A stretch of DNA of 11,729 nucleotides. Source: Opitutales bacterium. GTDB taxonomy: Bacteria > Verrucomicrobiota > Verrucomicrobiia > Opitutales > Oceanipulchritudinaceae. The notes below the pieces were generated by a model, which worked only from the letters and a program-made list of their open reading frames with translations, made no database searches and was not told the origin of the DNA. Position 1 is the stretch's first letter; the number at the start of each line of letters is the position of its first letter. Shown piece after piece: positions 1 to 6,361 of the stretch. The translations under genes and the position numbers were made by a program. Location of the stretch: contig SKLD01000188.1 in the NCBI GenBank assembly GCA_007123395.1, forward strand, positions 1 through 11,729, written 5' to 3'.

Positions 1-758
1 GGCGCACCCGGTGCGCGGCGCGGCGACGGGCGTTCCGGTGCCTTCTTCACCTCGACAAGCTCGACCTCGAAGATAAGGGCGTGGCCCGGCTCAATGATAC
101 CGCCGGGACGCGGGGTGTCTCCGTAGCCTAAGTCCGGGGGGATATATAGCGTGGCGCTGCCGCCGGGCGCGATCTGCTGCAGACCCTCGCCGAAACCGGG
201 GACGACGCGGTTGAGGGCGAACTCCGCCCCCTCGCCTTGGTCGAACTGGCGACCGTCCGTGAGCGTGCCACGGTAGTTCACGACAACGGTATCGCGGGGA
301 CCCGGCTTCTCGCCTTCACCCGATTCGTGGACGCGGAAGCGAAGCCCGCTCGCAGTCTGCTCGACGTCGTCTTCCGCGTCAAGACCGGCGAAAAAGGTAT
401 CCGCTGCCACGCGGTTGGCCGAGGCCACTTCGGCGCGCTCTGCTTCCTCGCGGGCACGGGCTTCCTCCATTTTGCCCATGTAAATTCCTTGCGCGGTCTG
501 GAGCGCAGCCTGGAAGTTTTCTGGCTCGCCCTCACCTTCGGCCACCGCGCGCATCCCTTTGAAAATCTGGTCAAGCTGCTGCTCGGAGAAACCAATGTCG
601 AGGCGGAGCTGACGCGCCATGGCGTAGCCCATCGTGTAGAGGGCGTGGTCTTCCGAAACCGCTTCGGGCTCCTCGGCGGACAACGGGACGAATGCCACCG
701 CCGCGCCCGCTATCAGCGGCGCCCAGCGGCGCAAAAATGTGTTTTGGGTTATACTCAT
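1..758 (-). CDS. FKBP-type peptidyl-prolyl cis-trans isomerase, exported, Mip/FkpA-like (3' end missing)
   Basis: The product should catalyse cis-trans isomerisation of prolyl bonds in proteins outside the cytoplasm. 252 codons are visible and the C terminus runs off the left edge. Residues 1-28 look like a signal peptide (RR, then a hydrophobic stretch ending PLSA). Residues 36-125 are a charged helical segment (MGYAMARQLRLD, EEARAREEAERAE) like the dimerisation arm of Mip/FkpA proteins. Residues 154-237 are the FKBP fold: VVVNYRGTLTDGRQFD, VVPGFGEGLQ, IPPDLGYGD, then FEVELVEV. The Trp at the base of the usual active site (PGWxEG) is Phe here (F189). After the domain comes a Pro/Arg-rich tail. 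The ATG at 758 is chosen because it gives a complete signal peptide; no strong Shine-Dalgarno precedes it. It follows the DUF3106-like gene by 64 bases, so it could be read from the same transcript or from its own promoter. Confidence 0.93.
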   Translation of the reverse strand, partial: MSITQNTFLRRWAPLIAGAAVAFVPLSAEEPEAVSEDHALYTMGYAMARQLRLDIGFSEQQLDQIFKGMRAVAEGEGEPENFQAALQTAQGIYMGKMEEARAREEAERAEVASANRVAADTFFAGLDAEDDVEQTASGLRFRVHESGEGEKPGPRDTVVVNYRGTLTDGRQFDQGEGAEFALNRVVPGFGEGLQQIAPGGSATLYIPPDLGYGDTPRPGGIIEPGHALIFEVELVEVKKAPERPSPRRAPGA

Positions 759-822
759 CACAAGTAGGTAGAACGATGAAATTTCGAATCGCGTCAATCG
801 CTAATACGATTTCCTCTGGTTG

Positions 823-1404
823 TCACGAGCCGGGATCGCCGCGCTGCTCTTCCATACGGCGGCGCATTTCGGCAAAGATTTCGTCCATGCGGGATTGAAA
901 GCGGTCCAGCTCCGCGACGAGGTATTCCCGGCGCTCCGATTCGTCCATACCTTCCATGCGCGCGCGCAACTGTTCGCGCTGCTCCGGGTAGAGACTAAGC
1001 CAGTACTGGCTGAAAATCCGCTGGTATTCGGCCGGCAGGCCACGCCCCTCGCGCCGCAGCTCCTCGCGCATCTGCGGCGACATCTCCGTGAATTGCCGGA
1101 TGCGCACGCGGAACAGTTCGCGGTCTTCCTCGCTCATGCGCTCGATCGCCTCAATCGTCTGGCGCATGCGCCGCAGCTTTTCCGGCGGCAACTGGAGAAA
1201 CTGGTCAAAAAGTTCGAGTTGCTCGCGCAATTGCCGGTCATCGGGCGCCGATGGCGGGGGCGGGGGCGGACGCATGCGCAATAGTTCGTCCGGAATCGGC
1301 GGCGGTCGAGCGGGTGGAGGAGCATCCCCCTCGCTTCCCATCAACGCCGCCGTTAGAAGGAAGATTCCCAGAGGAACCACCGCGAAAACGGTCGACCGAA
1401 ACAT
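823..1404 (-). CDS. DUF3106-like exported helical protein, third gene of a sigma-factor unit
   Basis: 193 residues. Residues 6-22 are a hydrophobic stretch (signal peptide or N-terminal anchor), followed by a proline-rich linker at 29-54 with a run of six prolines. The rest is a charged helical region. A short motif recurs every 15-30 residues: LPPEKLRRM (72), MSEEDRELF (90), MSPQMREEL (108), LYPEQREQL (138), MDESERREYL (153). This Leu/Met-Ser/Pro-x-x-x-Arg-Glu pattern is typical of DUF3106-type proteins, which in other bacteria are often encoded beside ECF sigma and anti-sigma genes; their biochemical role is not settled. It starts 19 bases after the anti-sigma-like gene and is probably cotranscribed. 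A periplasmic modulator of the anti-sigma factor is a reasonable inference from position only. A Spy/CpxP-like helical chaperone is the main alternative. Confidence 0.75.
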   Translation of the reverse strand: MFRSTVFAVVPLGIFLLTAALMGSEGDAPPPARPPPIPDELLRMRPPPPPPSAPDDRQLREQLELFDQFLQLPPEKLRRMRQTIEAIERMSEEDRELFRVRIRQFTEMSPQMREELRREGRGLPAEYQRIFSQYWLSLYPEQREQLRARMEGMDESERREYLVAELDRFQSRMDEIFAEMRRRMEEQRGDPGS

Positions 1405-1423
1405 GGGAAGAAGCCAATGCGGC

Positions 1424-1954
1424 TCAATCCGCCATGGCAAGCCATGAAGACACGTCGGGATTGTCGAGCAGTACGCGCGCTTCAGAGCCGAGTCCTTCGG
1501 CAAGGACAAAAAGCCGGGCCATGTCCGGATCAATCGCCGGATCGGCCGCGATCTCGCCGAGCGTCGGCCCGGTCTCCGCCGCAAAGGCGGTCTCGTAAGC
1601 CACCGGAGCGGGCTCCGGCGTGGCAAGGAAGCCAATGGAAATGAAAAGAAGGGCTGCTGCGGCCGCCACCGGCGACCACCATCCGCGGGCACGGAAAGAA
1701 GGAATCCGGCGGGCGGGCACCTCCTCCGCCGCGATGCGCTCGACCACCCGCTCCGCGAAACCCGGGCGCACGGAAACGGGCTGACGCCGCAGCAAACGGT
1801 CGAGAGCCGCTTCGCGCTCTGCTTCCGCACGGCGAAGCCGCGCGAGGGTGCGCGCGGTGAAATCGCCGCTCGCTTCCGCCGGTCTCCGACGAAGGAGACC
1901 GTCAACTCGCGCATCAAGAGCGTCCGCAGATTCGTTGTGCTCGAAAAAATCCAT
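1424..1954 (-). CDS. Anti-sigma-factor-like single-pass membrane protein without a zinc motif
   Basis: 176 residues. An acidic N terminus (MDFFEHNESADALDARVD) leads into two similar 26-residue segments at 15-40 and 49-74. A transmembrane helix follows at about 92-111 (WWSPVAAAAALLFISIGFLA), then a C-terminal domain of about 65 residues ending in DNPDVSSWL. The topology (cytoplasmic N domain, one helix, outside C domain) and the position 13 bases after an ECF sigma gene are what an anti-sigma factor would show. It has no Cys at all and no HxxxCxxC zinc anti-sigma motif, so it is not a classical ZAS protein. The two repeats, LLRR(R/Q)P then FxxRxxxR, may form the sigma-binding helices. Function is inferred from context and topology, not from a recognised family match. 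Confidence 0.75.
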   Translation of the reverse strand: MDFFEHNESADALDARVDGLLRRRPAEASGDFTARTLARLRRAEAEREAALDRLLRRQPVSVRPGFAERVVERIAAEEVPARRIPSFRARGWWSPVAAAAALLFISIGFLATPEPAPVAYETAFAAETGPTLGEIAADPAIDPDMARLFVLAEGLGSEARVLLDNPDVSSWLAMAD

Positions 1955-1967
1955 AAACTTCTACAAG

Positions 1968-2564
1968 TTAAACAAGGTCTTTCAGTGCTTGTTTCAGAGA
2001 ATGCCGGGCGCGGAAGATCCACGTCTTCACCGCGCTCTCCGTCGCTCCCATGAGTTCGGCTATCTCCTGATAGCTAAGTTCCTGCTGCTTGAAAAGCAAA
2101 AGCGCGGTGCGCTGTTTCTCCGGCACATCCTTGAGGGCGTGCTGGAAGGCCTCCTCGATCTCCTGCATTGTCCGTTCGCTGTCGGCCTCGTCCACGGCAT
2201 GGAGCTCTTGCGGATCCACTGCGACAAGCGGCTTGCGCTGCTGGCGGCGAAACTCATTGATGAGCAGTCTCCGCGCAATGTGGAAGAGAAAGGTCGAGAA
2301 CTTCGCCCGCGGCTCATAGGAGGACGCCGCGCGATAGAGCCGGATGAAGACGAGCTGAGCGAGGTCCTCCGACGCCTCGTAATCCTGCACGGAGCGGTAA
2401 AAGAAATTCAAGAGCGGATTTTTCCAGCGCTCGATGATCTCCGCGAGCGCTGATTCGTCGCCGTCCTTGAGGCGCAGCATTTGCCGCACATCCTCATCTT
2501 CGGGAAAAGACACCACGTCGTCCGCGCCCGCCGGAGGCGGAGCATCCTCGTTCGTCCCGCTCAC
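1968..2564 (-). CDS. RNA polymerase sigma factor, ECF subfamily (sigma-70 family)
   Basis: 198 residues. It directs RNA polymerase core to a specific promoter set. Region 2 spans about residues 35-105 (DGDESALAEIIERWK, then ASEDLAQLVFIRLYRA, then FSTFLFHIARRLLINEFRR), with the core-binding and -10-recognition helices. A short linker leads to region 4 at about 138-195 (VPEKQRTALLLFKQQELSYQEIAELMG, then SAVKTWIFRARHSLKQAL), the helix-turn-helix for the -35 element. There is no region 1.1 or 3, as expected for ECF factors. The start is GTG at 2564, overlapping the yceH stop as GTGA, with AAGGAG five bases upstream inside the yceH reading frame. The membrane anti-sigma candidate follows within 13 bases, so activity is probably controlled by sequestration at the membrane. 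Which regulon it controls cannot be read from this window. Confidence 0.95.
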   Translation of the reverse strand: MSGTNEDAPPPAGADDVVSFPEDEDVRQMLRLKDGDESALAEIIERWKNPLLNFFYRSVQDYEASEDLAQLVFIRLYRAASSYEPRAKFSTFLFHIARRLLINEFRRQQRKPLVAVDPQELHAVDEADSERTMQEIEEAFQHALKDVPEKQRTALLLFKQQELSYQEIAELMGATESAVKTWIFRARHSLKQALKDLV

Positions 2565-3262
2565 TCAAACTCCTTCCGGAAATCGGAGAATTCCTGCCGC
2601 AGCGTGTCAAGGGCCGCCTCAAGACTGCGCACACGCGCCTCCAGCGCCTCGATCCGGCTCCCGCGCCCGGCCCCGCCGCGGGCGGCTTCCATCACACCGG
2701 ACCCGTCCGCATCCGCCCCGGCATCCTCGCCGCCGCCTTCGGGCAGCACGCCGAGAACCTGTGCGTAGCGGATCTCCTTACTGCCCGCGCGCCGCGGCAG
2801 GGCACGTGTAAGCTCGTGCGGTTCTTCCTCGCGGCTCTGCATTGCCTCCAACGCCTCCTGCACCGCCTCTACATCGCGGAACGCGTGCAAGCGCTCCGTC
2901 CGCGCCCGCAACTGTCCGGGCGTCTGCGGACCACGCAGCAACAAGACCGTCAGCAGTGCCAATGACGGGCGGTCCAGCTCCAGTGCCTCGTCCGCCACGT
3001 GCCGGAACTTCGGTGCCCGCGCCCCCGCCATGTCCACCCGCCGCACCAGCCCCTTCGCACGTAGAACATCGAGAGCGTCCGTCACCTCGTCCTCGTCATA
3101 ATCTGTCACCGGATCGCGGCTTGTGCGCTGGTTGCACGCCGCCACAAGACTGTTCAACGTCATGGGGTAGTACTCCGGAGTCGTCACCGACTTCTCCATC
3201 AACGCGCCGAGCACGCGCACTTCAACCGCCGCCAGCGGAAACACCGGTTCGCCATCAAGCAT
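2561..3262 (-). CDS. yceH: YceH family protein (DUF480)
   Basis: 233 residues from the chosen start. The N-terminal two-thirds matches the YceH/DUF480 family: LAAVEVRVLGALMEKSVTTPEYYPMTLNSLVAACNQ, then SRDPVTDYDEDEV, then LLTVLLLRGPQTPGQLRARTERLHAF. The family is built from two winged-helix domains; its molecular role is poorly defined, and the fold suggests nucleic-acid or regulatory binding. An acidic and Gly-rich linker follows the conserved part, and the last 30 or so residues form a probable coiled coil (IEALEARVRSLEAALDTLRQ). An in-frame ATG exists 63 bases upstream at 3325, but the extra 21 residues, with three Cys, have no family counterpart; the ATG at 3262 puts the protein start where YceH proteins begin. 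A GTG at 3283, just after a purine-rich AAAGGGGG, is another possible start. The stop overlaps the sigma gene start by four bases. I see no clear promoter in 3263-3500. Confidence 0.92.
   Translation of the reverse strand: MLDGEPVFPLAAVEVRVLGALMEKSVTTPEYYPMTLNSLVAACNQRTSRDPVTDYDEDEVTDALDVLRAKGLVRRVDMAGARAPKFRHVADEALELDRPSLALLTVLLLRGPQTPGQLRARTERLHAFRDVEAVQEALEAMQSREEEPHELTRALPRRAGSKEIRYAQVLGVLPEGGGEDAGADADGSGVMEAARGGAGRGSRIEALEARVRSLEAALDTLRQEFSDFRKEFE
2570..2575 (-). promoter_or_regulatory. Shine-Dalgarno AAGGAG deciding the GTG start of the sigma gene
   Basis: AAGGAG lies in the last codons of yceH, with a five-base spacer before the GTG at 2564-2562. Together with the GTGA stop/start overlap it implies that sigma synthesis is coupled to yceH translation. 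It supports the GTG start over the internal Met 29. Confidence 0.8.
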
Positions 3263-3500
3263 GGTTTCCAAACTCAAACACACCCGCCCCCTTTGACAAG
3301 CCTGCTCGCACGGGCACGGGCTCATCCAAGGGAAACCCGATCTGGATTTTTCGTCCCACGGGTATGTGCGCTTAAGCTGGCGCGCGGCCGGGAGGCCTTA
3401 CCTCGGAGAACATGCGGCGGGCTGAGTCTGCCGCCGGTCGCCGGACATTCGGCTGCTTTTTTGACCACGGAACGGGCTGCCGGAAACTTGATGAGCGCGC

Positions 3501-4565
3501 CTAAGCCGCCGTGATTTCGGAGCAAAGGTAGACGTCCTGAATGGCGTTGAGGAGTTCGATGCCGTCTTTCATCGGGCGCTGGAAAGCTTTTCTCCCGGAA
3601 ATCAAGCCAGTGCCGCCCGCACGCTTATTGATGACAGCGGTGGAAACGGCATCGGCGAGGTCGTCGCTCCCGGATGCGCCACCCGAATTGATGAGGCCCG
3701 CCCGGCCCATGTAGCCGTTGGCGACTTGATATCGGCACAGATCAATAGGGTGGTTGCCCGACAACTCGGAATACATCCGCTCGTCAAACTTGCCGAATGA
3801 ATCGCCGCCTTTGTTCAGGGCCTTGTAACCACCGTTGGTTTCCGGCAGCTTTTGCTTAATAATGTCAGCTTGAATAGTAACGCCGAGATGGTTCGCCTGC
3901 CCCGTCAAATCTGCGGCGACATGATAGTCGTCTTCCTTCTTGAAGGCGGAATTTCGCAGGTAGCACCAGAGAATCGTCGCCATGCCCAACTCATGCGCAT
4001 GGGCGAATGCCTCGCTGATCTCGACAATCTGGCGGTCGCTCTCTTCGGAGCCGAAGTAGATCGTCGCCCCGACGGCCGCCGCGCCCATATCGTAGGCGCG
4101 TTCCACCGTGCCAAAGAGGATCTGGTCGTAGGCGTTCGGCCACGAGAGCAATTGGTTGTGGTTGATTTTCACGATGAAGGGGATGCGGTGTGCCCACTTG
4201 CGCGACACGCTCCCGAGAACGCCAAAGGTGGAAGCGACGGCGTTGCAGCCGCCCTCGTGAGCCAGTTCGACGATCTTTTCTCCGTCAAAATACGCCGGAT
4301 TCTTCGCAAAGGAGGCGCCGCCGCTGTGCTCAATGCCTTGGTCCACCGGCAGAATGGACAGATACCCTGTGCCGCCGAGGCGACCGGAACCGAAGAGCCG
4401 CGCGAGATTGTTGAGAACCCGCTGATTGCGGTCGGACTGCGCGTAGACCCTGTCGATAAAGTCCGGCCCTGGAAGATGGAGTTGCTCCTGCGGTATCGTT
4501 TTGCATTCATGCGCGAGCAGCATTTCCGCCCGCTTTCCCAGTTGTTCTTCGATACGTTCGATCAT
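3501..4565 (-). CDS. fbaB: Fructose-bisphosphate aldolase class I, FbaB/DhnA type
   Basis: 354 residues. It cleaves fructose 1,6-bisphosphate to dihydroxyacetone phosphate and glyceraldehyde 3-phosphate, reversibly, in cytoplasmic glycolysis/gluconeogenesis. It matches E. coli FbaB closely along its whole length: LPGPDFIDRV, RLGGTGYLSILPVDQGIEHS, ECNA-like GGCNAVASTFGVL, FIVKINHNQLLS, GAAAVGATIYFGSEES, LWCYLRNSAFKK, AADLTGQANHLG, NGYMGRAGLINSGGASG. The Schiff-base lysine should be K237 in ADIIKQK. The phosphate-binding loops are in INSGGASGSDD and ISGRKAF. The ATG at 4565 is preferred over an in-frame GTG at 4613 because AAGGGAG sits six bases upstream and the length then equals the family (about 350). 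It is read in the same direction as lgt, but a promoter candidate in the 132-base gap suggests separate transcription. Confidence 0.97.
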   Translation of the reverse strand: MIERIEEQLGKRAEMLLAHECKTIPQEQLHLPGPDFIDRVYAQSDRNQRVLNNLARLFGSGRLGGTGYLSILPVDQGIEHSGGASFAKNPAYFDGEKIVELAHEGGCNAVASTFGVLGSVSRKWAHRIPFIVKINHNQLLSWPNAYDQILFGTVERAYDMGAAAVGATIYFGSEESDRQIVEISEAFAHAHELGMATILWCYLRNSAFKKEDDYHVAADLTGQANHLGVTIQADIIKQKLPETNGGYKALNKGGDSFGKFDERMYSELSGNHPIDLCRYQVANGYMGRAGLINSGGASGSDDLADAVSTAVINKRAGGTGLISGRKAFQRPMKDGIELLNAIQDVYLCSEITAA

Positions 4566-4571
4566 TCTAAT

Positions 4572-4578
4572 CTCCCTT
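4572..4578 (-). promoter_or_regulatory. Shine-Dalgarno of fbaB
   Basis: AAGGGAG with a six-base spacer before the ATG at 4565. It decides the start against the upstream in-frame GTG at 4613. Confidence 0.75.
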
Positions 4579-4603
4579 CGTTCTTGGTTTTTCGACAAGC
4601 CCC

Positions 4604-4631
4604 AGCCTATCACACATCACACGACTCTCAA
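4604..4631 (-). promoter_or_regulatory. Candidate sigma-70 promoter of fbaB
   Basis: On the minus strand TTGAGA (4631-4626) and TAGGCT (4609-4604) are separated by 16 bases. This would start transcription near 4597, giving a leader of about 32 bases that contains the Shine-Dalgarno. The -35 is 5/6 and the -10 is weak (TA and final T match). Only the position and spacing support it. Confidence 0.35.
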
Positions 4632-4636
4632 GAAAC

Positions 4637-4654
4637 TCCACAGGAATCCACAGG
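4637..4654 (-). repeat. Direct repeat CCTGTGGA x2, 10-bp period, upstream of the fbaB promoter
   Basis: CCTGTGGA-TT-CCTGTGGA on the minus strand: two perfect 8-base copies one helical turn apart. They lie five bases upstream of the candidate -35 of fbaB and after the end of lgt. The arrangement resembles tandem activator half-sites bound on one face of the helix. No regulator is identified. Confidence 0.45.
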
Positions 4655-4697
4655 GCGGCGCGGGCTTCGTGCGCGGGTCAAGCAGGCTATCAGCGTT

Positions 4698-5567
4698 TCA
4701 CCCGCCACCCGCCCCTGGGAGCCGCCGGACCTGCGCGAGGACGATGACGGCGACACCGAGCGCAAAAGCGACGAGCGAATAGGCCGTGCCCCGGCTGAGG
4801 CCGAAGAGGAGGGAGGCATCGGGTTCGCGAAACACTTCACCGATGACGCGCAGCACGGCGTAGGCGCAGAGAAACTCGCCAACTAGCTGCCCTGTGGGCC
4901 GCCTTCTCCCGCCGCGCCAGAAACGCCACTGCATGAATGCGAGCAAGACGAGCCCTTCAAAGAAAGCGGCGTAGAGCTGGGAGGGATGGCGCGGGTTGGC
5001 GTGGTAGCCCCACTCGGCCACATACACGTAAGCGGCGGAGCGGTCGAGCGGAGCGGCGGGAAAGAGGACCGCCCAGCCGACATCGGCAGGCTTGCCCCAC
5101 AACTCCCCGTTGATGAAGTTGGCGATACGTCCGAAAAACAGCCCGGCCGGCGCCGCGCTGGCAACGAGATCCCCGACATGCCAGAGATCCAGCCCCATGC
5201 GCCGGGTCGCGATCCACACGGCCAGCGCCACCCCGATGAAGCCGCCGTGCGAGGACATACCGCCCTCCCACACAGCGAAGAGCCGCAGCGGATTGCGCAC
5301 CAACTCCCCGAAATCGTAGAGCAGCATAAACCCGATCCGCGCCCCCAGGAGAACACCGAGGATGAGCGCGAGGAAGAGCCCCTCAAGACGGGCCGGATCG
5401 AGCGCCGAACGCCCCGCGCGATGGTAAACACGGAAGAGGGCGTAGGCCACCGCGAAGCCCGCGATATAGGCGAGGCTGTAGTAGCGCAGACCGAAGTCCT
5501 CCGAAAACCGGATGAGAAAGGGGCTCAAGTCATGCACCCAGTAGCCGTGTGTCGTGTCCGCTTCCAT
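4698..5567 (-). CDS. lgt: Phosphatidylglycerol-prolipoprotein diacylglyceryl transferase
   Basis: 289 residues. It transfers the diacylglyceryl group from phosphatidylglycerol to the lipobox cysteine of prolipoproteins, the first lipoprotein maturation step, in the cytoplasmic membrane. The protein is strongly hydrophobic with about seven membrane segments. Family motifs are in order: LRYYSLAYI (28-36), the signature GGMSSHGGFIG with H107 (102-112), GRIANFINGELWG (146-158) with R147, N150 and N153, RHPSQLYAAFFEG (193-205), TGQ (225-227), R240 and the FREPD segment (246-250), matching the catalytic Arg/Tyr/Asn set described for E. coli Lgt. The length is normal. The ATG at 5567 leaves a plausible short N terminus before the first membrane helix; the Shine-Dalgarno is weak (GGCGGG). 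It is divergent from the small gene at 5741, with 173 bases between. Confidence 0.97.
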   Translation of the reverse strand: MEADTTHGYWVHDLSPFLIRFSEDFGLRYYSLAYIAGFAVAYALFRVYHRAGRSALDPARLEGLFLALILGVLLGARIGFMLLYDFGELVRNPLRLFAVWEGGMSSHGGFIGVALAVWIATRRMGLDLWHVGDLVASAAPAGLFFGRIANFINGELWGKPADVGWAVLFPAAPLDRSAAYVYVAEWGYHANPRHPSQLYAAFFEGLVLLAFMQWRFWRGGRRRPTGQLVGEFLCAYAVLRVIGEVFREPDASLLFGLSRGTAYSLVAFALGVAVIVLAQVRRLPGAGGG

Positions 5568-5704
5568 CGCCCGCCATTTGCACGTATCCGGACCGAAAAA
5601 GCGAGCCTAGCCTACGAAGCGCCCCAACAGCCCGCTCCCGCCCGCGGCCTATCAGCGACGCCGCAAGCGCCATTGCAATCATGTCCTGCGCTCGCGCGCG
5701 GCCA

Positions 5705-5733
5705 TTGACAAATTCCGGACGGACGGAGATAGT
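5705..5733 (+). promoter_or_regulatory. Strong sigma-70-like promoter of the 79-residue gene, possibly leaderless
   Basis: A perfect -35 TTGACA (5705-5710), a 17-base spacer and GATAGT (5728-5733, 4/6 to TATAAT). Transcription would be expected to start around 5740-5741, which is the A of the ATG at 5741, so the mRNA may have no leader. A GGAG (5725-5728) is 12 bases from the ATG and would lie upstream of that start point. Confidence 0.55.
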
Positions 5734-5740
5734 CCCCTCC

Positions 5741-5980
5741 ATGAACCGAAGTCAGATCGAAGGGGCCATCCGGAACAACCGGCCGTTTCGTATCCGAATG
5801 GCCGACGGCAAGGAGTACCGCGTGCCTCATTCCGACTACATTTTCCTCTCCCCGAAAGGCACCTTCGTCATTCTTTTCGACGAGAAGGACGCCGATCTTC
5901 ACTACGAACTTCCCCTTCTCACGATGACCGGGCTCGTTCACGAAGAAGCTCCCGCGCCCGTCGAGGGGAGAGAGCCGTGA
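5741..5980 (+). CDS. Small conserved-looking hypothetical protein (79 aa)
   Basis: 79 residues, no signal peptide, no membrane segment, no Cys. The sequence reads as a small beta-rich domain: IEGAIRNNRPFRIRMADGKEYRVPHSDYIFLSPKGTFVILF, then ELPLLTMTGL, followed by a Pro/Glu/Ala tail. The layout 'RPF-x-(I/V)-R-(M/V)-ADG-x-x-(Y/I)-x-VPH-x-(D/E)-(F/Y)-(I/L)-x-(L/V)-SP-x-GTFV ... (L/I)LL-(T/V)' resembles a family of short uncharacterised proteins common in planctomycete and verrucomicrobial genomes (from memory, not searched). Function unknown. It stands alone, divergent from lgt, with a good promoter overlapping the start region. Codon and base use match the rest of the window. Confidence 0.82.
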   Translation: MNRSQIEGAIRNNRPFRIRMADGKEYRVPHSDYIFLSPKGTFVILFDEKDADLHYELPLLTMTGLVHEEAPAPVEGREP

Positions 5981-6254
5981 TTTGCCCTGCCCCCGGTTCT
6001 CCCATAAGAAAGCCGCCGGCCCGTTAAGCAGGGCGCGGCGGCGAAAAGAAAGAGACGTTTGTCCAGAACTACTTGCGCAAACGACGGCGCGCAGGATCAT
6101 GCCGACAAAAGCCAGTCCGCCGAAGGCGGCCCCGCCGCCTCAGGCCGGGCGCTGAAAGCAACCCGCCTACCCCCCCGCGCAATTCGGGATTGCCCCGCAC
6201 GGCGGCGACGGACTTGATCGAACGCCAAATTTGGAGTTTTTCCATCACATCCAT
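5981..6254. other. Noncoding spacer before tRNA-Leu
   Basis: I see no supported gene here. Besides the stem-loop at 6012-6042, a tight hairpin AGGCGGC-CCC-GCCGCCT occupies 6124-6140 without a T tract. TTGATC at 6214-6219 is a possible -35 for the tRNA, but no good -10 follows at the right distance. Confidence 0.5.
6012..6042. other. GC-rich stem-loop after the 79-residue gene
   Basis: GCCGCC (6012-6017) pairs with GGCGGC (6037-6042). CCC and GGG extend the helix after an internal mismatch, around a loop containing GTTAAGCA. It is 31 bases downstream of the gene's stop. On the plus strand it is followed by GAAAAGAAAG, not a U tract; on the minus strand it is followed by TTTCTTAT, so it is formally a better terminator for minus-strand transcription. 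Confidence 0.35.
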
Positions 6255-6340
<86 letters not shown>

Positions 6341-6361
6341 CGTATACTCCGGAGAGATTAA

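Noticed and set aside
3263..3500. Spacer between fbaB and yceH: stem GGCGG/CCGCC (3416-3435) as an fbaB terminator
   Set aside because: Neither strand shows a T run after the stem, and the stem is only five pairs. No convincing promoter for yceH was seen here either.
3852..4886. Plus-strand ORF of 344 codons across fbaB and the end of lgt
   Set aside because: It lies opposite two unmistakable genes and spans their promoter gap. No recognisable domain.
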